From positions 1,860,001 through 1,924,000 of the forward strand of contig CM076847.1 of assembly GCA_039519185.1 (NCBI GenBank): 64,000 nt of DNA, written 5' to 3'. The notes under the pieces are model-generated. The model saw only the letters and a program-made list of their open reading frames with translations. It was not told where the DNA came from and did not search any database. This DNA comes from Astragalus membranaceus. Its lineage: Eukaryota > Streptophyta > Magnoliopsida > Fabales > Fabaceae. The position numbers and the translations under genes were made by a program. Shown here piece after piece: positions 44,973-55,861 of this stretch (position 1 is the stretch's first letter; each line of letters opens with the position of its first letter).

Positions 44973-46782
44973 TAAAATACTTAAAAGAAGCATCCATTTT
45001 ATTAGCTACACTGACACAAGAGACTGTATTGCATCCACTAAAGATGACAATCATGGTTTACAAAGCTGACTTTGTATGTTCTTCTCTCCTAGGGTTTCCC
45101 CTATTTGAGATTCCCAATTATGCGATTATCATCATAGAAACAAAGTTGACTTTGTATGTTCTTCTCTCCTAGGGTTTTCCTTGTGAGACGTCTCCTTTTC
45201 ACTCCATTGTGAGGTGTAATCTTGTGTCTTAGACTAATTCTTCTTCTCCAAATGGCTACTAACCCAAACATGAACTTCGATGAAGAGGAGGATGAAGTTG
45301 TTCCATTGCAGAGGAACACAAATAAGGGTGAAAGCCTTGAAGCGCGCCTTTGTTTGGTGGGGCGTCTCCTTACTAAGAGATCTATTCGTATTGCTATCAT
45401 GAAAGATCGTCTTGCACCAATATGGAAACCGGGACGTGGTGTCAACATTCGAGTCCTAGACAGCAACCTGTTTCTATTTCAGTTTTATCATTGGCGGGAT
45501 GTTGAAAAGGTCTCTTCTGGAGGTCCATGGCACTTTGATGGACATATGCTGATTCTTGCAAAACTAGGAGTAGGGGACGTTCCGGCGCAAATGCCGTTGT
45601 TTGATGTCGCTTTCTAGGTGCAAGCCCATGAGGTTTCAATTGGGTTTATGACAGAAGCGGTCGGTCGAGTATTGGGAAATTTCATTGGTGTGTTTATGGA
45701 ATATGATCCAAAAAATAGCTCTGATTTTTGGAAGTCCTTTATGCGTATCCGGGTTTTGGTGGATGTTCGTAGACCATTGCGGAGAGGCAAAAAGATCAAT
45801 GTTGGTGGAGATATAATCAGGACGGAGAGGTTCAAGTATGAATGATTATCAGTGTTTTGTTATTTGTGCGGACTCCTCGGTCATTTGGACAATAGTTGTG
45901 ATATGCTTTTTGATATGGAGAATGATGATGGTAGGCGTGGTTGGGGGCCGGAGCTCAAAGTGGAACGTAGAAATCCTGGTGATAATAATCAGTGGTTACG
46001 TAGGGAGGGGGCTGCGGCTGCACCCGAGCCTCCTCCATCAAAGAGAACAATGTGTTGGTAAGTTCTCTTGCTCCAAAGCTCTTCGTTTTGCCGATGGTGT
46101 TTCCTCCCTCTAAGGGTTTGGCTCCGATCTGGCCACCACCAAAGCCACCATGGCTATATCGTGAGTTTCATGCGTTACTGGTCTGGGATTTTTGTTATGG
46201 AGTTTTTATGGGAAATCGGTTTCATGTTTTGGGTATTAGTCTTTTTTGGCCTAAATATGCATATCAAATGTTTGTTGAAAACCCCTATAGAGCTCCCGGC
46301 TGCCTAAGCACACAGTTGTGGACGTTGTTGCAGTACATGGCGTTTGTTAAAACCTTTGGAGATGGCACCTTTGCCGATGACCACACCAGCTTCCAGTCCG
46401 CCATGCTTTCTCATGATAATTGGGTTAATCTTGAGACCATTTTTAGTCGAATGGAGCGTACAAAAGTCAAAGATATATCATCCGTAACTGGATAGGGAGA
46501 AAGACTGCGGAGTCTCTGTAACTGATTACCACCTCTACTTGGGAGCTGAAGCTACTGTTACTCTGGTTGTTTTGTTGTGTTTGGGTTGGTTATGTCCTTA
46601 TGGATCTTAAACGGTCTAAATGTAATGGCTTCAATGGCCATATCTCATGTGTAGTAGTTTCTATTATAGTTGTTGACCCTAGTATATGGTTTGGAAATGT
46701 CCAACCTCACCTACTTCATGTAATCTGTATTGATGATTTCGTTATCAATTGAATAAATGAAGTATGTTTCCTTCAAAAAAAA
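44973..46782 (+). mobile_element. LINE-derived element with gag-like ORF1, ORF2 missing
   Basis: It has the structure 5' UTR, ORF1 (45252-46061), 3' UTR and an A run at 46775-46782. A 9-bp ATTTGCAAC flanks it (44964-44972 and 46787-46795, with four bases between tail and repeat), a likely TSD. No endonuclease or reverse transcriptase lies between ORF1 and the tail. A 33-bp phrase (TTGACTTTGTATGTTCTTCT onward) is duplicated 85 bp apart in the 5' part. Confidence 0.65.
45252..46061 (+). pseudogene. LINE ORF1: DUF4283 domain plus zinc knuckle, two nonsense changes
   Basis: From the ATG at 45252 one frame encodes a DUF4283-type RNA-binding domain (GRLLTKRSIRIAIMKDRLAP, WKPGRGVNIR, HWRDVEKVSSGGPWHFDGHM), then GFMTEAVGRVLGNFIG and a CCHC knuckle CYLCGLLGHLDNSC. 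The frame is interrupted by TAG at 45615, where the family has Trp (FWVQ), and by TGA at about 45843, where Arg is usual. It is otherwise open to 46061. These proteins coat LINE RNA. Both stops are single transitions, so the gene was intact until recently. Confidence 0.8.
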
Positions 46783-46794
46783 CTTTATTTGCAA

Positions 46795-47634
46795 CAGAGG
46801 TCATTTGATGATATTATTCATTACTTTTATTTTTTAGAACAATGTGACTTGAGTTGCTGCTTATACTCTGACTATTCATTCTGGAGTTTCCCTTTTATAA
46901 ATTGGTTATAAATTACAAATTACAAATTACAAATCTAATTGTGTAGCTATCCTCCAATGTCATATGGCTTGGGACTCAAGATTATTTTTTATGTTTGGTG
47001 TATGGATTCAGATCTAAGTGCTAAATTTGAATTACTGACTAAATACTTCCATTACACTGAGTGTTAGTGGATTCAAGAAGCAAGCAGGTAAAGTTGATTT
47101 AGTTTAGTGAGCTTAAGACTTATGTTATCCTTTAGTTGACTTTGTGCACTTACAACATTTGATCAGACAGAGTTTCTTCTGATTGCTTTCTTGGGTTGAA
47201 GAATAAATGTCAGTAGCTTCTACTTTTTAAATTCCATTATCATTGTCCACATTTTAATCCAATTGCTGCCGCCTAAAGAGAACTGTCCTCAAACAATAAT
47301 TTCATAGACTTATATTTAACTAAATACTTAGCAAACACATGTTATTCCCATCCTTTTGATGCCTTAATGAAATGTTTATTTTGCTGCAATAACATACATA
47401 CACCACACTCTGAGGACATTAACTTTACTTCCTTTCATAGACTTACATTTAACTAAGTACTTAGTAAGCCCATGTTACTCGATGCCTTTTGATGCCTTAA
47501 TGAACTGTTTTTCTGCTGCAATAACATACACAAACATCTACACATCTATAATTAACATTACTTCATTACTTCATCTATACATCTATACACCGCACTCAGT
47601 AACAAATTTTTGTGTGGCAGGATCATTTTGTTAA
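46795..47634. repeat. Duplicated block, copy C (right half of the B locus)
   Basis: Homologous to copy A from about 22302 (AGGTCATTTG) up to TTTTGTTAA. It continues where copy B stops, so B and C are one copy split by about 5.2 kb of insertions. Confidence 0.85.
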
Positions 47635-47925
47635 GGCTTAATTACAGTTTTGGTCCCCCTATTATGACCAATTTTCGATTTTGGTCCCTGAACTTTTAAT
47701 TTGACGGTTTTGGTCCCCCTATTTTCCCAATTTGAAAAATCAAAGTCCCCCACCCCAATTTTGACTCAGTTTGACTGACTGATCCTACGTGGCAGCCCAC
47801 GTGGACTGCCACGTAGGCACACACCCACCCCCCACCCCCCCACCCCCACCCCCCCTCCCCCCCACCCCACCCCACCCCCCACCCCACCCCAACCCCCCCC
47901 CCCACCACCGACCCCACCCCCACCC
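47635..47925. mobile_element. Mutator-like element 2, truncated copy (left end only)
   Basis: It starts GGCTTAATTACAGTTTTGGT right after TTTTGTTAA, the same insertion as at 49361. It runs through the TIR and part of the C-rich core, then breaks into block D at ACCCGCAATCTTCACC. Confidence 0.88.
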
Positions 47926-49360
47926 GCAATCTTCACCACTATGGAATCATTCTCTTTTAGCTCCAATTCAACATTCACTGTTGTCTCATATTGGGGAAAC
48001 GATACCATGCTTTAATCGCAAACCAGTAAAACGTATGACATCTATACCAACATTCTGAAGTCAAATAAACAAAATGCCATCTCCCTCTTGGTTCATTCCA
48101 ATTGCGGAGTCCAAGAGGGCGGTAGAGACTAGGAGCCGTAAGATTGCGTGCAGCAATTAATGACGTCGAGATTCAGAGTTTTGGTGGTACTTGATGCGGC
48201 GATTTTACTTTTATATATTTTTTTAATTTTATTATATTTTTTCTGACTTTTAATAAATTATCGGGGTCCCCGCGGGGACCGTGGGGATGAGGATGGAGGA
48301 GGAAAACTCCCCGAAGCGGGGATCGGGGATGGAGACGGGGGACAACTTTAGAGGCGGGGACGGGGAGCGGTCCCCCTGGTGTGTGAAAAAAATGTGCAAG
48401 TATACACAGTCACAAACAAGTAATATAATGATAAGAAAAGTCGAACCCACACGGATTGGTTAAACTCTTGTGTGTTTAGAAAGCATATAAATTAGTGCAA
48501 ATAAAAGTCGAACCCATGGGATTGGTTAATGATAAGAGGTCATTTGGTGATATTATTCATTACTTTTATTTTTTTAGAACAATGTGACTTGAGTTGCTGC
48601 TTATACTCTGACTATTCATTCTGGAGTTTCCCTTTTATAAATTGGTTATAAATTACAAATTACAAATCTAATTGTGTAGCTATCCTCCAATGTCATACCG
48701 CTTGGGACTCAAGATTATTTTTTATGTTTGGTGTATGGATTCAGGTCTAAGTGCTAAAATTGAATTACTGACTAAATACTTCCATTACACTGAGTGTTAG
48801 TGGATTCAAGAAGCAAGCAGGTAAAGTTGATTTAGTGAGCTTAAGACTTATGTTATCCTTTAGTTGACTGTGCACTTACAACATTTGATCAGACAGAGTT
48901 TCTTCTTATTGCTTTCTTGGGTTGAAGAATAAATGTCAGTAGCTTCTACTTTTTAAACTCCATTATCATTGTCCACATTTTAATCCAATTGCAGCCGCCT
49001 AAAGAGAACTGTCCTCAAACAATAATTTCATAGACTTATATTTAACTAAATACTTAGCAAACACATGTTATTCATATCCTTTTGATGCCTTAATGAAATG
49101 TTTATTTTGCTGCAATAACATACATACACCACACTCTGAGGACATTAACTTTACTTCCTTTCATAGACTTACATTTAACTAAGTACCTAGTAAGCCCATG
49201 TTACTCGATGCCTTTTGATGCCTTAATGAACTGTTTTTCTGCTGCAATAACATACACAAACATCTACACATCTATAATTAACATTACTTCATTACTTCAT
49301 CTATACATCTATACACCACACTCAGTAACAAATTTTTGTGTGGCAGGATCATTTTGTTAA
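47926..49360. repeat. Duplicated block, copy D, left part
   Basis: Homologous to 21686-23112 of copy A. In its left part it shares private variants with A, and in its last 200 bp with C. It contains the G-rich tract at 48262-48380. Confidence 0.88.
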
Positions 49361-50476
49361 GGCTTAATTACAGTTTTGGTCCCCCTATTATGACCAATTT
49401 TCGATTTTGGTCCCTGAACTTTTAATTTGACGGTTTTGGTCCCCCTATTTTCCCAATTTGAAAAATCAAAGTCCCCCACCCCAATTTTGACTCAGTTTGA
49501 CTGACTGATCCTACGTGGCAGCCCACGTGGACTGCCACGTAGGCACACACCCACCCCCCACCCCCCCCACCCCCCACCCCCCCCCTCCCCCCCCCACCCC
49601 CACCCCCCCACCACCGACCCACCCACCCCACCCCAACCCCCCCACCACCGACCCCACCCCCACCACAACCCCCCCACCACCGACCCCCCCACCCCACCCC
49701 ATCGTCGCTCTCTCTCTCCTTCGCATCTTCCCCTCTTCCCCACCCCACCCCTCCCACCCCCCCACCGTGACCCCTTCCCTTCGCACCTCCCTCTCTCTCT
49801 CGCTCACCGTCTCTCCCCTCCCCCCCTCGATTTCCCTCTCTCTCTCGCTCACCGTCTCTCCCCTCCCCCCCTCGATTTCCCTCTCTCTCGCTCACCGTCT
49901 CTCCCCTCCCCCTCGATTTCCCTCTCTCTCTCGCTCACCGTCTCTCCCCCCCCCCCTCGCTTTCCCTCTCTCTCGCTCACCATCGCTCTCTCTCGCTCAC
50001 CGTCGCTCCGTCGCTCTCTCTCGCTCACCGTCGCTCTCTCTGCGCCTCTCTCTCTCTCTCGCAGATCCGGTGAAGGGGAAGGGGAAGGAAGGGGGGTTCA
50101 CGGTGGGGATGGGGGTTCACGGTGGGGGTGGGGGGGGTGGGGTGTGGGGTGGGAGGGAGGGGCGAAGGGGAACAGTGGAGGGTGGGGGTGGGGATCGGTG
50201 GGGAAGACAAACAGTGGAGGGGTGGGGTGGGGTGGGGGGGTGGGGTGGGGGGGTAGGGTGGGGTGGGTGGGGTGGGGTGGGGGGGGGGGTGTGCCTACGT
50301 GGCAGTCCACGTGGGCTGCCACGTAGGATCAGTCAGTCAAACTGAGTCAAAATTGGGGTGGGGGACTTTGATTTTTCAAATTGGGAAAATAGGGGGACCA
50401 AAATCGTCAAATTAAAAGTTCAGGGACCAAAATCGAAAATTGGTCATAATAGGGGGACCAAAACTGTAATTAAGCC
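49361..50476. mobile_element. Mutator-like foldback element 2, complete copy
   Basis: A 1,116-bp element with TIRs of about 190 bp (GGCTTAATTACAGTTTTGGT ... CTGTAATTAAGCC) and the 9-bp TSD TTTTGTTAA (49352-49360 and 50477-50485). Copy A at 23104-23112 shows the empty site. The TIRs hold a CTACGTGGCAGCCCACGTGG palindrome. The core is C-rich (49550-49720), CT-rich with CGCTCACCGTCTCTCC repeats (49720-50065), then G-rich (50085-50290). No transposase, so it is non-autonomous. Confidence 0.93.
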
Positions 50477-50755
50477 TTTTGTTAATGTGTATTGGTTTCC
50501 AAATCAAATATAGCATTACCTATTGCCCGATGACAACTTCACCTTGCCCTATGTGGCTAAAGCTTTTAATTTAGACATTCCCTTTTGCTCATGTCATTTT
50601 TATTGCTTAAGTTGTTTTGCTTCTCATAGGCACATGTTTACTATGAAACACACTCATCTTTGCAATATTGATGACATGAACCATTACTCTAAAAATATAG
50701 TTCTGGTTTTTGACTCTTTTAGAGAGTTTTAGTTTAATAGTGTTTTTCGATAAAG
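50477..50755. repeat. Duplicated block, copy D, right part
   Basis: Continues copy A from 23104 to about 23375 (GTGTATTGGTTTCCAAATCA onward) on the far side of the Mutator-like element. Confidence 0.85.
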
Positions 50756-51163
50756 CCAGGTACACGTGACCAGACAATTTCCAGACATAGATTAGTCAAC
50801 GACAAAATTGCTAGATACTGCACTTCGGTTAATTAAAAAATATAAGGGATGGACTCTGGGGGGTGAGAGAGTGACAACATAGTGACAAAATTGAAGGTTT
50901 AATTTTTTTCTTAATAAATTGGTTTAAAGTTTTAACAAACGAAAAACAGATTTTTTAATTGATGCCTGTTTATTGGGTCGGTGACGAAGACGATCGAGAC
51001 AGAGAATAAAAAATACTAAAAAAGAGTGAATAAATGAGCAGAAAACAAAAAACAAAAAACAGAGAGGGATCGATAAGGTACACCGAATAATAAATAATAC
51101 ACTTAAATATATGTTATCCCACTAAATATCCTCATTATTTATTTACCTCTAAAAAAAAAACTT
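50756..51163. other. Upstream flank of the ligase gene
   Basis: Unassigned AT-rich DNA. No clear promoter element identified. Confidence 0.35.
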
Positions 51164-51379
51164 TTAAAATAAACCTTGTAAATATTAAGTGTTTTCAGTT
51201 ACCCCTGTTGTTAGTTTTAGCCAACAGCATTAAGTCTATACTGACTTTGTAGGGTAACTAAAAACACTTAATATTTGCAGATCCTAAATATCAGCCAAAT
51301 CAACATAAACTTAACGTTAGTTAAAACTAACAGCAGAGAATAACTAGAAACACTTAATATTTACGAGGTTTATTTTAAA
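51164..51379. mobile_element. Foldback MITE-like element upstream of the ligase gene
   Basis: The left arm TTAAAATAAACCTTGTAAAT continues ATTAAGTGTTT and GTTAGTTTTA. The right arm is its imperfect complement (TAAAACTAACAGC ... AAACACTTAATATTTACGAG, GTTTATTTTAA). Arms are about 60 bp. It lies about 145 bp before the ATG, so it may overlap the promoter or 5' UTR. Confidence 0.7.
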
Positions 51380-51521
51380 TTTTTTTCCCAAGACAAATGA
51401 ATAATAAAGATATTTGTACGTGCTCGTGCTCTCTTTCTTTTTCATTTACCTTTCTATGCTTCAAATTAACAACCACTGTTTTTGTGCCAAACAGATCAAA
51501 TCAGATAGAAAAGAAAAAACA

Positions 51522-54500
51522 ATGAGTTCGTCAACGACGAGTGTGAGGAAACTAGAGGTTGCGTCCCCTGTTCCTGCTGATATAGATATTGCTAACTCCA
51601 TTCAACCTATTCACATCTCTCAGATTGCAACCGACCTCAATCTCACTCCCAATCACTACGACCTTTACGGAAAATATAAGGCCAAGGTTTCCAATTCGCT
51701 TATCTATTTTCAATACTTTAGACAGAGTATAAATAATTGCATCAAATAGGTTTTAGATTTGAATTACGTTTTCTTTCAATTTTGCATCAATATTATTATC
51801 ATTATTATTTTATATATGATGATATATATTATCCTCATTGTTGGTTGCCTTGTGAATTTTAGCGATATGGAGATGTCGACACCTGAGTGTGAGCACCGAG
51901 TAGTGGTAGTGTGTGTGCGTGGTGATTATTTGTCATTTCGTTTAAAGCTGACAAAAAAGATTACTAGTTAGGATATATCAGATTATTATGTATGTCCTTA
52001 TTTTTTATATTCTATTTGTCTATTGTTGCATAGTGGGAGGAGGTAATGCTTTTACTTCTTTAAGATGACCAACAACTTATGGATGGATAATTTTGGTAGC
52101 TGAAGAGTGATTTTAATGTGTAGGTTTTGTTGTCCGTTGTTGATGACCTGAAAGAATCAAAAGATGGGTATTATGTTGTGGTTGGAGGCATTACTCCAAC
52201 TCCTCTTGGAGAAGGAAAATCCACCACTACTGTGGGGCTCTGTCAAGCTTTGGGTGCTTTTCTTGATAAAAAGGTAATCTTCTACATTTATGTGCCACCT
52301 CTTTGAATAAGATTTGCTTTTGTTCCCAAAAAGTGATGCCTGCAACCGTTGCATCTAAACTATGGTTACTCGGTATTCAATCAAGTTAATGGATCTTTTG
52401 GAAGCATTTTTAATCTTATGTCAATGTTGTGCTGGATGCATAATCCCATCTTATCTCTTTTTGTTAGGTGGTCGCCTGTGTTCGTCAACCATCACAAGGA
52501 CCTACTTTTGGAATCAAAGGAGGTGCAGCTGGTGGTGGATATAGCCAAGTGATTCCCATGGATGAATTCAATCTTCACCTAACAGGAGATATCCATGCAA
52601 TTACTGCAGCAAACAATCTTCTAGCCGCTGCAATTGATACTCGGATTTTCCATGAGTCAACACAATCGGATAAGGCTCTATTCAACCGGTTGTGCCCTCC
52701 AAATAAAGAAGGAAAAAGGAGCTTCAATGATGTCATGTTTAGGCGCCTTAAGAAGCTTGGTATTTCAAAGACCAATCCAGACGATCTTACACAAGGAGAA
52801 GTAAATAAATTTGCTAGGCTCGATATTGACCCGGATTCTATTACATGGAGGAGAGTAATGGACATCAATGACCGGTTCTTAAGAAAAATTACTGTTGGCC
52901 AGGGACCCGATGAGAAGGGAATGGTAAGAGAAACAGGATTTGATATTTCAGTTGCTAGTGAGATAATGGCTGTTTTGGCGTTGACCACATCCTTAGCCGA
53001 TATGAGAGAGAGGCTAGGGAAAATGGTTATTGGAAATAGCAAGAGTGGTGACCCTGTAACTGCTGATGATCTAGGTGTTGGTGGTGCTTTAACGGTTTTA
53101 ATGAAGGATGCCATTCACCCAACTCTTATGCAGACCCTTGAAGGAACACCTGTTCTTGTTCATGCAGGTCCATTTGCAAATATTGCTCATGGGAATTCTT
53201 CTATTGTGGCTGATAAGATTGCACTGAAGTTGGTGGGACCAGGTGGATTTGTAGTTACTGAAGCTGGTTTTGGTGCTGATATTGGAACTGAGAAGTTTAT
53301 GAACATTAAATGTCGGTATAGTGGTTTGACACCTCAGTGTGCAATTGTTGTGGCAACAATAAGGGCACTAAAAATGCACGGTGGAGGACCAGCAGTTGTT
53401 GCTGGAAAACCTCTTGACCATGCATATTTGACTGAAAACCTTCCTCTGGTTGAGGCTGGTTGTGTGAATATGGCACGACATATATTGAATACAAAAGCGT
53501 ATGGTGTGAATGTTGTAGTCGCTATCAACAAGTTTTCAACTGACACCGAAGCCGAGCTAAATGCAGTTAAAAGTGCTGCCTTAGCTGCTGGTGCTTACGA
53601 TGCTGTAATATGTACTCATCATGCCCATGGTGGCAGAGGAGCAGTAAGTTCACTATTCGCAAACCTTACACATTTGAGCTGACAAAGAAGCCCCCACAAT
53701 TAACTATTAATTAAGTTGTGACCTAGCATATTTGAATTTAAAATTTTGATTTTGAGCTTTCTTTAATTTTTAAGCTGCTAGATGAACTGTTTATCCAGTT
53801 GCCTCCCTGGCCCTTTGAAAATATTAAGCAGCCTGCATCATTGCCCTCATAATTTTTAATTTGTGTTGGAACAAATACCCTAATAGTGCTTGTGGTAACA
53901 CAGATTTATCCATCTTTTTGTTTAAACTTAAGATTTTAAGCAAATTGAACCATTTTAGGCCTACAACTAGCAGTGAAGTTTATGAACATGCATTAATAGG
54001 ATAAATGCAATTCATACTATATTTCAGTTAGGAATGGTACTTTTATCACTTGCTGAGGTATGCAATTCATACTATATTTCAGGTGGACTTGGGCATTGCA
54101 GTTCAAAAAGCTTGTGAGAATGTGACACAGCCATTGAAGTTCCTATATCCTCTGGATTTGGGTATAAAAGAGAAAATAGAGGCAATAGCAAAATCATATG
54201 GAGCCAGTGGCGTTGAGTACTCGGAGCAGGTGATCTCCTCTCTTGTCCGGTTATAACAGTTTACTTCAACTTAAACACATTAGTACCAGAAAATCTTATC
54301 AACAAAGAATTTCTAATTATTTGATTGTTAATTGAATACAAACAGAAGTATTTCTTTTCTCTCTTTTTTAACTAGTTAATGAACACCGCGTTCTGATCAC
54401 TTGATTGGTGTTCTTTACTGTCTAATCAGGCCGAGAAGAAGATTGAGATGTATAGCAAGCAAGGATTTTCAGGACTTCCAATATGCATGGCTAAGACTCA

Positions 54501-54705
54501 GTATTCATTCTCAGACAATGCTGCAGCTAAGGGAGCACCAACTGGGTTTATCTTACCAATAAGGGATGTAAGAGCTAGTATAGGAGCTGGTTTTATTTAT
54601 CCTTTAGTTGGAACAATGAGTACCATGCCAGGACTTCCAACAAGACCATGCTTCTATGACATTGATCTTGACACAACAACTGGAAAAGTCATTGGTCTTT
54701 CTTAA
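51522..54705 (+). CDS. FTHFS: Formate-tetrahydrofolate ligase (10-formyl-THF synthetase)
   Basis: Five exons (51522-51686, 52124-52273, 52468-53643, 54083-54229, 54430-54705) join in frame to 637 residues, the usual length of the monofunctional plant enzyme. It makes 10-formyl-tetrahydrofolate from formate, ATP and THF in cytosolic one-carbon metabolism. Visible landmarks are the N-terminal PADIDIANSIQPIHISQIA, the ATP-binding PTPLGEGKSTTTVGL at about residues 79-93, the RQPSQGPTFGIKGGAAGGGY loop, ETGFDISVASEIMAVLAL, EGTPVLVHAGPFANIAHGNS, VEAGCVNMARHI, and the C-terminal PTGFILPIRDV...GFIYPLVGTMSTMPGLPTRP. The start is the first in-frame ATG. No organelle transit peptide is apparent. All splice sites are GT-AG. 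The last intron-3 acceptor lies in a duplicated sequence. The call is certain. Confidence 0.97.
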
Positions 54706-55861
54706 ACCTCAATTGGATCTCGCTCTACCGCTAGCAAAGCCTTCGCGGATGTTAATGTTATTACCAAATTCATGCATGAATGTCACAGTAACATTCCTCC
54801 ATGATGTTCTCTCGTTTCTTTTGATTGCTAGGTGATATGTATGAATGAAATAAGTATTTAAGGAGATATTGTGTATTTTTTCATGTATCTATTTCTGAGT
54901 AATGAAATTGATGCAAAACAACTTGCTTCAGCGAAAGCATAACAGACACACAGAATTAGTGGAACATATATGGAGGAAATAAAGTTTCGTCACAATTTCC
55001 TAATAAATTTGAGGTTTTTAGGAAAATTTTGACTGCGCTTTTTTTTTCATTATAAGTTTTGCAAATTATGATGTCTGCTGGAAAAATACAGATCGTTTGA
55101 TAAAAAGTGAGATGTGGCAGGTGCTAACGTGGTCAGCCAATTGGGAATCAACGTAATGGATACTAAACGTGCAAAGACAAATAAAAGTGAGAATTAAAAG
55201 TTGAAGAAAAATTTATTAGGGACTAAAAACAAAATCTCCGTATTTTATAGAATTAAAAATATATTTAACTCTTTAATTTTGAAATGTTATGTTTAAAGTG
55301 GATAGGAAAAAAAAAGAAAGAAATGTGAGTGGTTAGGTGCTTAGATGGTTCTTTTATCTGGTGGTATTTTGCAACATTTCGAGAGGTCTCTCGGTGTAGT
55401 GAGAAGATGATTATTATTATTTTTGGTTATTTTTTAAAATATAGAATTTTAATGATATATATATGTCGCAAGTGTGTAAGTAAGACATTTAATTTATCTT
55501 TTATCTAAGAAAAGAAATGTGAGATATAATATATCCTTCTTTTTTAATCATTTTCTGGTTGCAAATGAGAAAAATAGAAAACGGTTTTGTCATGCATGTA
55601 GGTAGATTGGTGGTGGGGGGCTATGCGTACATGTGAAACGACGAAAACGGCTTACACATAAAATCCTCCGTTCCCTCCTTTCTTCTCTCATTTGGAAGTT
55701 CAACCAAACCAAACCAAACTATGTTCTCTAATCTCTTTACTATCTCCAAAAACAGCATTTCAACATAATCTCTCGCATTCTCTTTTACTCTATCATCTCT
55801 CTCTTCTTGTTAATTTGCATGCAGAAGAACTACAACTCGTGTTAAAGCAACAGATTATATA
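54706..55861. other. Intergenic region between ligase and TBL genes
   Basis: Holds the ligase 3' UTR and the upstream region of the TBL gene. The stretch at 55080-55260 (GTGGCAGGTGCTAACGTGG, AGGGACTAAAAACAAAATC) resembles part of a Mutator-like TIR but lacks a partner end. Confidence 0.4.

Noticed and set aside
49422..50345. Long Gly-rich and Pro-rich ORFs on both strands
   Set aside because: They read the C-rich/G-rich core and TIRs of the Mutator-like element; open frames arise because stops are rare in such composition.
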